From a bacterium (lineage in GTDB: Bacteria > UBA9089 > JASEIO01), in contig JASEIO010000008.1 in the NCBI GenBank assembly GCA_030017475.1, forward strand, positions 1 through 49,460: a stretch of DNA of 49,460 nucleotides. The letters run 5' to 3'. A model generated the notes under the pieces. It saw only the letters and a list, made by a program, of their open reading frames with translations. It was not told the origin of the DNA and ran no database searches. The first letter of the stretch is position 1. Each line of letters starts with the position of its first letter. Positions 8,284 to 16,579 of this stretch are shown one piece after another. Position numbers and translations under genes: made by a program.

Positions 8284-8320
8284 ATGAAATACCACCCAAT
8301 TTTACTGGGTGGTATTTCAT
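8284..8320. repeat. 15-bp perfect hairpin between speD and speE
   Basis: ATGAAATACCACCCA (8284-8298) is an exact inverted copy of TGGGTGGTATTTCAT (8306-8320) with a 7-base loop. No T-run follows on the forward strand, so it is not a standard terminator there. It could be an mRNA processing or stabilising structure between the two genes. Confidence 0.7.
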
Positions 8321-8347
8321 TATAAAGATCAGAAAGGTATTCCAAAG

Positions 8348-9262
8348 ATGTTAGAATTTCAAGGTGGAACTTGGTATATTGAGATGGTAAATCCTTATGA
8401 AGCCAATATATTTAGAATAAAGCGAATCTTAACCTCATTTCAAACAAGATATCAAAGGGGAGAGATAGTAGATACATTCAGTTATGGTAAATGTCTGGTT
8501 TTAGATGGCAGAGTCCAGTCAGCAGAATTGGATGAATTCATTTACCATGAAGCTTTAGTCCATCCTGCTATGGTTTCTCACGCTAATCCAAAGTCAATAC
8601 TTATTGTTGGTGGGGGAGAAGGAGCAACATTGCGGGAGATCTTGAAATATAATACTGTAGAAGAGGTAATTATGGTAGATATTGATGAAGAGTTAGTTGC
8701 AATTTGTAAAGAATATCTAACCTCCTGGCATAATGGAGCCTTCAGCGATCCTCGAGGAAAGGTTATCTATATGGATGCAAGACGTTACTTAGAGGAAACT
8801 CGCAAATGCTTTGATGTTATAATCATTGACATTACAGAACCCATAGAAGGGGGGACAGCCTGTCTTTTATTCACCAAGGAATTTTATGATATTGTTAAAG
8901 GGAGGCTTTCACATTTTGGTTATGTATCTCTTCAGGCAGGAACAGTGGATTATCATAATCTTTACCTACATACAAGCATCTACAAAACCTTAAAACAAAC
9001 ATTTCGGAGTATTACCTCATACCAAACTTATATGCCTTCATTCAATTGTTGCTGGGGATTCATTATGGCATCTAATTCAGACATAATAAAGATAAGTGAA
9101 TCTCAGATTGAAAAAAGATTAAAAGAAAGAGGGGTCACTTCATTAAGATTTTACGATTCAGAAACCCATAAAGGCCTTTTTTCTCTACCAAGAAACTTAA
9201 GGAATGCCTTATCAACCCAAGGAAGAATAATAACCGACAATCAACCTATATCCATTAATTAG
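8348..9262 (+). CDS. speE: Aminopropyltransferase, spermidine/thermospermine synthase family
   Basis: 304 aa from the ATG at 8348 (AAAGG 10 bases upstream). A GTG at 8309 would fall inside a 15-bp hairpin and lacks a ribosome site. The enzyme moves the aminopropyl group of decarboxylated SAM to a polyamine. The SAM-binding loop reads GGGEGATLREIL and the acidic catalytic stretch reads IIDITEPIEGG rather than the usual GGGDGG and DSTDP. Those variants resemble the thermospermine/ACL5 branch, so the product need not be spermidine. The gene follows speD, which supplies the donor. Confidence 0.88.
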   Translation: MLEFQGGTWYIEMVNPYEANIFRIKRILTSFQTRYQRGEIVDTFSYGKCLVLDGRVQSAELDEFIYHEALVHPAMVSHANPKSILIVGGGEGATLREILKYNTVEEVIMVDIDEELVAICKEYLTSWHNGAFSDPRGKVIYMDARRYLEETRKCFDVIIIDITEPIEGGTACLLFTKEFYDIVKGRLSHFGYVSLQAGTVDYHNLYLHTSIYKTLKQTFRSITSYQTYMPSFNCCWGFIMASNSDIIKISESQIEKRLKERGVTSLRFYDSETHKGLFSLPRNLRNALSTQGRIITDNQPISIN

Positions 9263-9267
9263 CCACC

Positions 9268-9296
9268 TTGACACATTTCTTAGGCTATGATAAGAT
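9268..9296 (+). promoter_or_regulatory. Sigma-70 promoter for the barrel protein and accA
   Basis: TTGACA at 9268-9273, a 17-base spacer and TAAGAT at 9291-9296. It starts 6 bases after the speE stop and lies 36 bases before the next start codon. Confidence 0.7.
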
Positions 9297-9332
9297 AGAA
9301 ATTGTGGAAATGGAAAGAGGAGGTGTTGCTGA

Positions 9333-10031
9333 TTGAAGAATGTATTTCTTTTAGGATTGGTTTTTGGGGTTTTATTTCCCGGTGTTTTGGAAGCAAAGGA
9401 TTCACAGGAATTAATTGATGTACCCACTGCTTATACATTGCAAAGGGGAAATTTTGCCTTGGATTTTAAGATGTATAAGGAAGGAGGTATCCTAACCAAG
9501 CTAAGTTTAGGATTCACAGATTATATAATGCTTGGGATACCTATTGATGTAAGGAAGGCTATAGGAGATGAAAAGGCTCAATGTGACTTTCCACTACTCG
9601 TTTGTGGAAAGATTAGACTAATCCCATCCCGTGGTGCTATTCCTAACATTACGGTAGGGTTTGATCCCTATGGATTTTCTCAATATGGAACAGAATGGGA
9701 TAAATTAAGATACCTATTGTACATCTCTTTCACCAAAAAAGCATCGTTTGTTGATTTTCCAATCGATTGGACTATTGGGGTAAACAATGATTTAAAAGAT
9801 TTTAAATCGGAAGATGCCTCTCTTTTTGGAGGAGCGGATATCTCTTTAACTCCAGAATTACAAATCTTAGCAGATATTTGTAATATTAAAGAGGGAGATA
9901 AGATTAAACTTAATGCAGGGATCCGTTATCTAATTCAACCGAAACTTGAGATAGAGGTCTCGTTTAAAGATTTATCAGTTGAAACTCCAGAAAGGGTAAT
10001 TAGAATTGGTTATGCCAATAGGTTCTTCTAG
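9333..10031 (+). CDS. Putative outer-membrane beta-barrel protein
   Basis: 232 aa. Signal peptide at about 1-22, ending GVLEA. The mature part opens with [20 protein letters not shown] and then runs through alternating amphipathic strands without long hydrophobic helices. The C-terminus is an aromatic strand ending in Phe (YANRFF), the usual BAM recognition signal. TTG start at 9333 with GGAGGT 8 bases upstream. No family name is certain; the opening recalls YjbH-like and other small barrel proteins. It ends 14 bases before the accA start chosen here, under the promoter at 9268. Confidence 0.7.
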   Translation: MKNVFLLGLVFGVLFPGVLEAKDSQELIDVPTAYTLQRGNFALDFKMYKEGGILTKLSLGFTDYIMLGIPIDVRKAIGDEKAQCDFPLLVCGKIRLIPSRGAIPNITVGFDPYGFSQYGTEWDKLRYLLYISFTKKASFVDFPIDWTIGVNNDLKDFKSEDASLFGGADISLTPELQILADICNIKEGDKIKLNAGIRYLIQPKLEIEVSFKDLSVETPERVIRIGYANRFF

Positions 10032-10044
10032 AGGGGTGAGACTT

Positions 10045-11004
10045 TTGGATAACGACTATTTTGACTTTGAACAGCCGATTATAGAATTAGAAAAAAGGAT
10101 TGAAGAACTCTCTAAGTTCACATCAGGAAAAAAGATAGATATTCAAGAAGAGATTAAAAGATTAGAGACAAAAATAAAGAGGTTGAAAAAGGAGATATAT
10201 ACAAATCTTACTCCTTGGCAGAGGGTAAAGATTGCAAGACATCCAAAAAGACCGGGTATTATGGATTATATTTCGAGAATCTTTACTAATTTTATAGAAT
10301 TACATGGAGATCGTACATTTTCCGATGATAGGGCTATTGTTGCAGGGTTAGCAGAGTTTGATTCTAATTCGGTGGTTATCATTGGACACCAAAAAGGGAA
10401 AGACGCCAAAGAAAACATCGCCTGTAATTTTGGAATGCCTCATCCAGAAGGATACAGGAAGGCTTTAAGGGTTATGAATTTAGCAGAGAAATTTGGGAAA
10501 CCGATTTTAACATTTATTGATACTCCCGGAGCCTATCCTGGGATAGCTGCTGAGGAGAGAGGTCAGGGAGAAGCAATTGCCCGGAATCTATTACGGCTTT
10601 CAAGATTGAAGGTTCCAATTATTGCTATTCTTATTGGTGAAGGTGGATCAGGTGGAGCCTTAGCTATTGGAGTTGGGGATAAAATTATTATGCTTGAAAA
10701 CGCTATCTATTCCGTTATATCTCCAGAAGGATGTGCAGCCATTCTATGGAAATCGAATGAAAAAGTGGAGGAATCAGCAAATAATCTTTCTTTAACTGCA
10801 AAGGACTTACTTGAACTTGAGATAATTGATGATATTATTCCAGAGCCATTGGGTGGAGCCCATAGAGATTATGATGGGATGGCTCAAAGGTTAAAAAAAG
10901 GTATCCAAACACATTTAGAAGAAATAAGAAATGTCCCTATAGACGAACTCATATCCAATAGATATAAGAAGTATCGAAGGATGGGGAGATACATTGAGGA
11001 ATAA
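10045..11004 (+). CDS. accA: Acetyl-CoA carboxylase carboxyltransferase subunit alpha
   Basis: 319 aa, the usual AccA length, from a TTG at 10045 preceded by GAGGGGTG. A start at 10006 would overlap the upstream gene and has no ribosome site. With AccD it transfers the carboxyl group from biotin to acetyl-CoA, the first step of fatty acid synthesis. Diagnostic stretches are [34 protein letters not shown] with ERGQGEAIA, and [13 protein letters not shown] (oxyanion-hole glycines). accD, accB and accC are not in the window. A tiny palindrome (11001-11023) overlaps the stop codon. Confidence 0.96.
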   Translation: MDNDYFDFEQPIIELEKRIEELSKFTSGKKIDIQEEIKRLETKIKRLKKEIYTNLTPWQRVKIARHPKRPGIMDYISRIFTNFIELHGDRTFSDDRAIVAGLAEFDSNSVVIIGHQKGKDAKENIACNFGMPHPEGYRKALRVMNLAEKFGKPILTFIDTPGAYPGIAAEERGQGEAIARNLLRLSRLKVPIIAILIGEGGSGGALAIGVGDKIIMLENAIYSVISPEGCAAILWKSNEKVEESANNLSLTAKDLLELEIIDDIIPEPLGGAHRDYDGMAQRLKKGIQTHLEEIRNVPIDELISNRYKKYRRMGRYIEE

Positions 11005-11023
11005 TTTTGCTTCGCAAAATTAT
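11001..11023. repeat. Mini-palindrome with GCGAAGC core, copy 1
   Basis: ATAATTTTGC and GCAAAATTAT are perfect inverted 10-mers around a 3-base loop. On the reverse strand the core reads GCGAAGC. It overlaps the accA stop codon. Its reverse complement differs from copy 4 (18189-18211) at only two of 23 positions. Confidence 0.7.
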
Positions 11024-11068
11024 CTATATTATTTATAAATGGATAACATTTGGTAAAATCGATTAGGG

Positions 11069-11917
11069 ATGGGTGTAGAGGTATTGGCTCCAGCAAAGGT
11101 AAATCTTTTTTTAGAGGTTCTTTCAAAAAGAAAGAATGGATATCATGAAATAGAAACTATTATGCAGTCTATCAACCTCTATGATAGTATAATCTTAGAG
11201 GAGGAGGATAAGGGAATTAAGATAGATTGCAAAGTACAAGGTGTGCCCTCCGGGAAAAGGAATCTGGTCTATCACGCAGCTAATTTATTAAGTGATTTTT
11301 GTTCTATTGATAAAGGGGTTGTTATTAAGATTGAAAAAAAGATACCTGTTGCAGCAGGATTAGGTGGTGGTTCAAGTGATGCCGCTTCTGTCCTCATTGG
11401 TCTAAATAATCTATGGAAATTGAGATTGAGTAATGATACACTGATAGAACTTGGCACGCAATTAGGAGCAGACGTCCCATTCTTTATTAATAAAGGACTG
11501 ATTATGGCTTCAGGTATTGGTCAAGATCTTACCTCTCTACCTTCTCTTCCAAAGATATACTTTATTTTAATTACACCACACTTATCCATTTCTACAGGAT
11601 TTATCTATAGAAATCTTGAATTGGCAAAAAGACGGAGGGAGATTGAACCAATATTAGAAGCCATTTACGAAAAAGATTTAGAAAAGTTATGCCTTCACCT
11701 ATATAATGCCTTAGAAAAGGTAGTAATAAAATATTATCCTATTGTTAATTGGGTCAAAGATAATTTAAGGAAAGAAGGGGCAATGGGAGTTCTGATGTCG
11801 GGATCAGGCCCTACTGTTTTTGGCATAGCAAAAGATAAAGAACATGCTTATAGTATCTACAACAGATTAAAAGGTGGCGATTACTTTATTCAAGTAGTTG
11901 AATCAATCAATGGGTAG
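11069..11917 (+). CDS. ispE: 4-diphosphocytidyl-2-C-methyl-D-erythritol kinase
   Basis: 282 aa. Phosphorylates CDP-methylerythritol in the MEP pathway to isoprenoids. GHMP kinase features are visible: APAKVNLFLEV at the N-terminus with the catalytic Lys, the ATP loop PVAAGLGGGSSDAASVL at about 90-106, and MSGSGPTVFG near the C-terminus. Ribosome site is weak (TTAGGG), but the start matches family members. ispE upstream of glmU, prs, ctc and pth recalls the Bacillus order, here with a tRNA gene between ispE and glmU. Confidence 0.95.
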   Translation: MGVEVLAPAKVNLFLEVLSKRKNGYHEIETIMQSINLYDSIILEEEDKGIKIDCKVQGVPSGKRNLVYHAANLLSDFCSIDKGVVIKIEKKIPVAAGLGGGSSDAASVLIGLNNLWKLRLSNDTLIELGTQLGADVPFFINKGLIMASGIGQDLTSLPSLPKIYFILITPHLSISTGFIYRNLELAKRRREIEPILEAIYEKDLEKLCLHLYNALEKVVIKYYPIVNWVKDNLRKEGAMGVLMSGSGPTVFGIAKDKEHAYSIYNRLKGGDYFIQVVESING

Positions 11918-11944
11918 TAAGCTATAAGTCGTAAGGATTTATTT

Positions 11945-12015
11945 TGGGGTGTCGCCAAGTGGTAAGGCACGGGACTTTGGATCCTGTATCGGAGGTTCGA
12001 ATCCTCCCACCCCAA
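11945..12015 (+). tRNA. tRNA-Gln (anticodon TTG)
   Basis: Full cloverleaf: acceptor TGGGGTG with CACCCCA (7 bp), D arm GCC/GGC, anticodon stem CGGGA/TCCTG with loop CTTTGGA (anticodon TTG), a 4-base variable loop, T arm GGAGG/CCTCC with loop TTCGAAT, discriminator A. The 3' CCA is not encoded, so a CCA-adding enzyme is needed. It sits between ispE and glmU on the same strand and is probably cut from a shared transcript. GatCAB at 19462-24746 could amidate Glu mischarged onto this tRNA. Confidence 0.95.
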
Positions 12016-12065
12016 CTCTCCTTCCTAAGTTGGGTAATGCAGGTCGTAAAAAATTGGGTTTTAAG

Positions 12066-12842
12066 ATGGATGATTTAGTGTGTGTTATCTTAGCGGCTGG
12101 TCTTGGAAAAAGGATGAAATCGAAATTGGCTAAGGTATTGCATAAATTATGTGGTAAGGAAATGATAAGATATGTGGTAGAGACTATATCTTCGCTTAAT
12201 GTTGATAGGAAGATCGTAGTGGTTGGCTATCAGGGAGAAAAGGTGGCAAAGATCTTAGAAGGAAAGGCTGAAATAGTTTTTCAGCATGAGCAATTAGGTA
12301 CTGGTCATGCAGTCAAACAGGTAGAGCCTATACTATCAGGATTTACAGGAGATATATTAGTGGTCTCTGGAGATACGCCCCTTTTAACCAAAGAGACATT
12401 AAATAGAATGATTGATGTCCATAGAATGAAAAAGGCAGCAGTTACTATTTTGACTGCTGTACTCGCTGACCCAACAGGATATGGAAGAATAATTAGAAGA
12501 AAGGATGGGACTATTTCGAAAATTGTGGAAGAGGCAGATGCTACCCCTTTTGAAAAATCTCTTTTAGAAGTAAATACAGGGACATACTGTTTTAGATCAG
12601 ATCTTTTATTTTGGGCATTAGATAAGATTACGTGCCAAAATAGACAAGGAGAATATTATTTAACAGATGTGGTAGAAATATTAAGAAAGGGAAATAGAAT
12701 AGAAGCAGTTAGATCAGATTCTTCTGTAGAGGTTATGGGTATAAATAACAGGAGCCAGTTGCAACAGGCAGAAGAGATATTAAGGAAAAGGAGGAAAATG
12801 GATGAACAATCCACTAAAACTACTTTCTGGAAATGCCAATAA
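12066..12842 (+). CDS. glmU: GlmU-type uridylyltransferase domain without the acetyltransferase half
   Basis: 258 aa from the ATG at 12066; the frame runs upstream into the tRNA gene, which must be excluded. It matches the N-terminal pyrophosphorylase half of GlmU, which makes UDP-GlcNAc from GlcNAc-1-P and UTP: VILAAGLGKRMKSKLAKVLHKL (nucleotide loop and Lys), FQHEQLGTGHAV, VVSGDTPLL (metal Asp), LEVNTGTYCF and GINNRSQL. Full-length GlmU has about 450 residues with a C-terminal left-handed helix acetyltransferase. Here the frame ends just after the linker helix and overlaps prs by 41 bases. The acetylation step must be done by another protein. The position before prs-ctc-pth supports orthology with Bacillus gcaD. 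Confidence 0.88.
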   Translation: MDDLVCVILAAGLGKRMKSKLAKVLHKLCGKEMIRYVVETISSLNVDRKIVVVGYQGEKVAKILEGKAEIVFQHEQLGTGHAVKQVEPILSGFTGDILVVSGDTPLLTKETLNRMIDVHRMKKAAVTILTAVLADPTGYGRIIRRKDGTISKIVEEADATPFEKSLLEVNTGTYCFRSDLLFWALDKITCQNRQGEYYLTDVVEILRKGNRIEAVRSDSSVEVMGINNRSQLQQAEEILRKRRKMDEQSTKTTFWKCQ

Positions 12843-13743
12843 GCGTTTGGCAGAAGAGATAAGTAAATATTTAGGTGTCCCATTATGCGATGCTGAGATA
12901 TCCACCTTTTCAGATGGAGAAACCTTAGTTCAGATTAATGAAAATATGAGAGGGGCAGATGTCTTTGTTATCCAACCGACCTGTCCACCAGTGAATCAAA
13001 ATTTAATGGAACTCCTAATCATAATTGATGCCTTGATAAGAGCTTCAGCTAAAAGGATCACTGCGGTTATTCCTTATTATGGCTATGCCAGACAGGATAG
13101 AAAGGTACAGCCAAGGGTTCCAATCACTGCTAAATTAGTGGCCAATTTAATTACTGCTTCGGGAGCAGATAGAGTTTTGACTATGGATTTGCATGCTGGT
13201 CAAATTCAAGGCTTTTTTGACATCCCTGTAGATCATCTGTTTGCTGCTCCAGTAATAATTGACTATTTTAAGAAAAAAGGGCTGTATGGTTTAGTATTGG
13301 TTTCACCTGATGCTGGCGGGGTTGAAAGAGCAAGGGCTGTAGCCAAGAGGTTAGATGCCGGGATAGCTATCATTGATAAAAGAAGGGAGGTATACGAAAC
13401 AAACATCTCTCGAGTAATGAACGTTATAGGTGAAGTAAAAGGTCGGGATTTGATCATTTTTGATGATATAATTGACACCGGTGGAACAATTGTCCAGGCA
13501 GCAGAGGTTTTAAAGGCAAAGGGGGCAAGGGAGATATATGCATGTTGTATACATCCTGTTTTATCAAGTAATGCCATACAGAGAATTGAAAAATCAGTAC
13601 TTTCGCAACTGGTAGTTACAGATACAATCCCTATAACTAAGGAGATAGGAAATAAAATTAGTATTTTGTCTGTAGCCCCTCTTTTAGGGGAAGCAATAAA
13701 AAGGATTCATCAAGAGACATCTGTTAGTTCATTGTTTGTATAG
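12802..13743 (+). CDS. prs: Ribose-phosphate pyrophosphokinase
   Basis: 313 aa. Makes PRPP from ribose-5-phosphate and ATP for nucleotide, His and Trp synthesis. N-terminus KLLSGNANKRLAEEI; the flexible catalytic loop region ITAVIPYYGYARQDRK; LTMDLHAGQIQGFF; and the PRPP-binding signature DLIIFDDIIDTGGTI are all intact. AAGGAGG lies 7 bases before the ATG at 12802, which fixes the start inside the 3' end of glmU. rplY follows after 9 bases. Confidence 0.97.
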   Translation: MNNPLKLLSGNANKRLAEEISKYLGVPLCDAEISTFSDGETLVQINENMRGADVFVIQPTCPPVNQNLMELLIIIDALIRASAKRITAVIPYYGYARQDRKVQPRVPITAKLVANLITASGADRVLTMDLHAGQIQGFFDIPVDHLFAAPVIIDYFKKKGLYGLVLVSPDAGGVERARAVAKRLDAGIAIIDKRREVYETNISRVMNVIGEVKGRDLIIFDDIIDTGGTIVQAAEVLKAKGAREIYACCIHPVLSSNAIQRIEKSVLSQLVVTDTIPITKEIGNKISILSVAPLLGEAIKRIHQETSVSSLFV

Positions 13744-13752
13744 GAGGATATT

Positions 13753-14388
13753 ATGAAACAGGTTGAATTAGAGGTGTCTCGTAGGGAAAATGTTGGCAAA
13801 GGATATGCCAGAAGGCTTAGGGATAAGGGTTTTATTCCTGGAGTTTTATATGGTGGAGGTACAAACATCTTGCTGCAATTGAATGCCAAAGACTTGAGGA
13901 ATGCCTTATCTACAGATGCTGGGAAGAATGTAATTATCAATTTGCGCTTTATGGATAAAGATGATACCAAGACAGTCATCTTAAAAGAAGAGCAGATTCA
14001 TCCTTTGCATAGAAACATTTTACATGTTGATTTTTATGAGATTTCCCTAAAAGAGAAGATTACTACAAAAGTTCCTATTGTTCTTGTAGGGAAATCTATA
14101 GGTGTAAAAGAAGGGGGAATTTTAGAACAGATGACTTGGGAAGTTGACTTGCGGTGTTTACCAACTAAGATTCCAGAGCATATTGAGGTAGATATCTCTC
14201 CACTTAATATAAATGAGGCGATCTTCATAAAAGATTTGAAAATGGAGGAGGAAATAGAGATATTAAATGACCCTGAACAAACAGTAGTTACAATAACTCC
14301 ACCTGTTGTGAAGGAGGAAGAGGAGATAAAAGAGGTGGTTGAACCAGAGGTAATTAGAAAAAAGAAAGAGGAAGAAACAAAGGAGTGA
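13753..14388 (+). CDS. rplY: 50S ribosomal protein L25/general stress protein Ctc
   Basis: 211 aa, the long Ctc form: an N-terminal L25 5S rRNA-binding domain (EVSRRENVGKGYARRLRDKGFIPGVLYGG, about 1-90), then the C-terminal Ctc beta domain to about 185, and an acidic-basic tail rich in Glu and Lys. GGAGG precedes the start. The place between prs and pth is the conserved Firmicutes order. The tail is low complexity and probably disordered. Confidence 0.95.
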   Translation: MKQVELEVSRRENVGKGYARRLRDKGFIPGVLYGGGTNILLQLNAKDLRNALSTDAGKNVIINLRFMDKDDTKTVILKEEQIHPLHRNILHVDFYEISLKEKITTKVPIVLVGKSIGVKEGGILEQMTWEVDLRCLPTKIPEHIEVDISPLNINEAIFIKDLKMEEEIEILNDPEQTVVTITPPVVKEEEEIKEVVEPEVIRKKKEEETKE

Positions 14389-14411
14389 AGGTATACAGTT
14401 CCAAAAATAAT

Positions 14412-14981
14412 ATGTTTATAGTGGTAGGCTTAGGGAATCCAGGACATGAGTATACTTACACTCGACACAATATTGGATTTAGAGTGGTCAACAGGTTAGC
14501 TAAATCAATAAAGATTGAACGTATATATAGCAAGTATCAATCAACGATAAAAGAAGGACTATTAAATGGAAAAAACCTGATCTTAGCCAAGCCAAAAACC
14601 TATATGAATTTATCAGGTAGAGCAGTTTCTGCCTTAGTTAACGGGTACAAGATTCCACTCTCTCGCCTTTTAATCATCTACGATGATGTGGATTTAGAAT
14701 TAGGGCGTATTCGGATAAAAAAACAGGGAGGTGCAGGAGGACATAAAGGAGTTAGTTCTGTAATATCCTATCTGCAAAGTAATGTCTTTCCGAGATTAAA
14801 AATAGGAATTGGGCATCCTCTCGAAGAAATGGATATAAAGGATTATGTATTGTCAAGATTTACCCCAAGTGAAAAAGAGGTGATTAAGGAATCAATAAAG
14901 ACGGCATCAGAGGCTGTTATATCAATAATTGTGGAAGGAATTGATAAGGCAATGAGTAAATATAACCAAAGAAAGGGATGA
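14412..14981 (+). CDS. pth: Peptidyl-tRNA hydrolase
   Basis: 189 aa from the ATG at 14412. Releases peptides from drop-off peptidyl-tRNA. Key elements are VVGLGNPGHEYTYTRHNIGF with the catalytic His, the Asn in KPKTYMNLSG, IIYDDVDLELGRIRIKKQGGAGGHKGV and FPRLKIGIGHP. A GTG at 14385 would add nine residues, but the AAAGGAG there overlaps it with no spacing; homologous Pth proteins begin directly before the GLGNPG strand, so the ATG is preferred. It overlaps none of its neighbours; lptE starts 6 bases later. Confidence 0.93.
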   Translation: MFIVVGLGNPGHEYTYTRHNIGFRVVNRLAKSIKIERIYSKYQSTIKEGLLNGKNLILAKPKTYMNLSGRAVSALVNGYKIPLSRLLIIYDDVDLELGRIRIKKQGGAGGHKGVSSVISYLQSNVFPRLKIGIGHPLEEMDIKDYVLSRFTPSEKEVIKESIKTASEAVISIIVEGIDKAMSKYNQRKG

Positions 14982-14987
14982 TGAATC

Positions 14988-15476
14988 TTGAATAGATTCC
15001 TTTTACTACTCACTACTTACTGCTTACTATTTATTATCCTTGGTTGTACCTATACTCCTCGACTTATTCTCCCAACCCATATTAAAAAGTTAACTATACC
15101 TATTTTCGCCAACAAAACTATTCGATATGGTTTGGAAGAGAAACTGACCAATGCGGTCATTGACGAATTTATATCAGATGGGAAATTTGATGTAGTCCCA
15201 AAAAATAAGGCAGATGCAAAATTGATTGGAGAAATTATAGGCTTTAGTGAAGATCCTATATCATACAATGAACAAGGGGAGATTATTGAATATGAGATTT
15301 GGATATCCATAAATCTCTCTTTTTATGATATAGGTACAGAAAAGGTCCTTTGGGAGGACAAAATAAATAGGGTGACTACTTATAATCCTATTGATACATC
15401 TTTTGAAGAGGCAGTTACGTCACTCCTTGAAACTTTGGCGAAGGATGTGGTTTCAAGAACTATTAAAGGATGGTGA
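14988..15476 (+). CDS. lptE: LptE-like LPS-assembly lipoprotein
   Basis: 162 aa. Signal peptide ending in the lipobox ILGC, with Cys20 the lipidated residue. The mature part (RLILPTHIKKLTIPIFANKT, LTNAVIDEFISDGKFDVV, ADAKLIGEI and later strands) fits the LptE fold, the partner that plugs the LptD barrel in the outer membrane. TTG start at 14988 with AAAGGG about 10 bases upstream. An lptE next to holA is common in diderm genomes and supports both calls. lptD is not in the window. It shows that this cell makes an LPS-type outer leaflet. Confidence 0.8.
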   Translation: MNRFLLLLTTYCLLFIILGCTYTPRLILPTHIKKLTIPIFANKTIRYGLEEKLTNAVIDEFISDGKFDVVPKNKADAKLIGEIIGFSEDPISYNEQGEIIEYEIWISINLSFYDIGTEKVLWEDKINRVTTYNPIDTSFEEAVTSLLETLAKDVVSRTIKGW

Positions 15477-16515
15477 AATAAATGGGATAATAACTTACCA
15501 GCATATTTTATCGGAAATTAATAGAGGGGAAATAAAACCCCTTTATCTTTTCTTAGGTGAAGAGGATTATGAAAAGAAAGAGACAATTGAAAGGTTAAAA
15601 GACGTACTTTTTCAAAAGAGAGAATTAATGGAATTAAATTTCATTACCCTTTATGGAGATACTACAGATGTTAGAACAATTATTAATACTTGCGAAACTT
15701 TACCCATTCTGGTTAAAAAAAGATTAGTAGTCATAAATCGTGCGGATCTTCTCTCTAAGGAAGATAGGGATAAATTAGGTATGTATGTAAAGAACACCTC
15801 TCCTACTACATGTTTAGTTATTCAAGCAAAATCCTGGGATGCTTCACACAATCTTTTTCTTAATATCCTTAAAAGAGGAAGAGTTGTGAGGTTCTTTTTG
15901 CCTTTTGAGAGAGAAGTTTCTTCATTTATAGTAAGATACCTTAAAAGATTTGGTAAGGGGATAACTTCGGATGCAATCAATTTACTTATAGAAAATGTAG
16001 GCAGGGATAAGGCCAATTTAACAAAAGAGATGGAGAAATTACTCCTTTATAGAAGGGAAAAATCTGTCTTTGAAAAGGAGGATATAACTGACCTGGTTTC
16101 AAAGGTACGTTTAGTAAGTATCTTTGATCTAATTGATTTAATTGGCGAGGGGAAAATCCATAATGCATTAATAATCCTTAACCAACTTTTGGCGAAAGAG
16201 GAACATCCATTGAAGATTTTAGCCACTTTGACGTCACATTTAAGACTCATTTTTGAAACCTGTATCCTTCTTAATGATAAAAAATCATCAACCCAAATGG
16301 AAGATTACTTAAGGCTAAGATCAAAAAAAAGGTTGAATCTGCTTATTAAACAGGCACGGCTTTTCTCCAAAAAAAACCTTATCAAGATATGGAAGAGATT
16401 ATTAGAGACAGACTTAGCTATTAAATCTAAAGATAAAAAGCTACATCCATTGATTATGGAGTTACTCATTATTGATCTATGTAAAAAAGATTATTTATCT
16501 TGTCTTGAGGCATAG
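15445..16515 (+). CDS. holA: DNA polymerase III delta subunit; start codon uncertain
   Basis: About 356 aa if the ATG at 15445 is used; the frame stays open further upstream inside lptE. HolA-type signals: YQHILSEINRGEIKPLYLFLGEEDY at the N-terminus of the ATPase-like domain, LVVINRADLL, and the KVRLVSIFDLIDLIGEG stretch that starts the helical lid and collar. Delta opens the sliding clamp within the clamp loader. The homologous part begins at about 15487. An ATG at 15482 stands exactly where a start is expected but is one base out of frame (ATGGGATAATAAC). Either translation starts inside lptE or one G has been lost from the GGG run. Confidence 0.88.
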   Translation: MWFQELLKDGEINGIITYQHILSEINRGEIKPLYLFLGEEDYEKKETIERLKDVLFQKRELMELNFITLYGDTTDVRTIINTCETLPILVKKRLVVINRADLLSKEDRDKLGMYVKNTSPTTCLVIQAKSWDASHNLFLNILKRGRVVRFFLPFEREVSSFIVRYLKRFGKGITSDAINLLIENVGRDKANLTKEMEKLLLYRREKSVFEKEDITDLVSKVRLVSIFDLIDLIGEGKIHNALIILNQLLAKEEHPLKILATLTSHLRLIFETCILLNDKKSSTQMEDYLRLRSKKRLNLLIKQARLFSKKNLIKIWKRLLETDLAIKSKDKKLHPLIMELLIIDLCKKDYLSCLEA

Positions 16516-16533
16516 GAAGGCTTATTTACAAGT

Positions 16534-16554
16534 AATCTTGGCGAAGCCAAGATT
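16534..16554. repeat. Mini-palindrome with GCGAAGC core, copy 2
   Basis: AATCTTGGC and GCCAAGATT are perfect inverted 9-mers around GAA; core GCGAAGC at 16541-16547. It lies just after holA and is followed by a short T-rich run, so it might also act as a weak terminator. Confidence 0.65.
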
Positions 16555-16556
16555 TT

Positions 16557-16575
16557 ATTCTTGCGAAGCAGGAAT
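16557..16575. repeat. Mini-palindrome with GCGAAGC core, copy 3
   Basis: ATTCTTGC and GCAGGAAT pair with one G-T wobble around GAA; core GCGAAGC at 16563-16569. It is in tandem with copy 2, just before the porin promoter. Confidence 0.6.
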
Positions 16576-16579
16576 TATC

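Noticed and set aside
8309-8347. GTG at 8309 as the speE start
   Set aside because: It lies inside the right arm of a perfect 15-bp hairpin and has no ribosome site; the ATG at 8348 does.
10006-10044. ATG at 10006 as the accA start
   Set aside because: It overlaps the barrel gene and lacks a ribosome site; TTG at 10045 follows GAGGGGTG and gives the normal length.
11949-12065. N-terminal extension of the GlmU frame by 39 residues
   Set aside because: It reads through tRNA-Gln; the conserved protein starts at the ATG at 12066.
14988-15050. LptE signal peptide (LLLTTYCLLF) as a repeat-derived sequence
   Set aside because: The ACTCACTACTTACTGC-style DNA looks like an intergenic repeat, but no second copy is in the window, so it cannot be supported.
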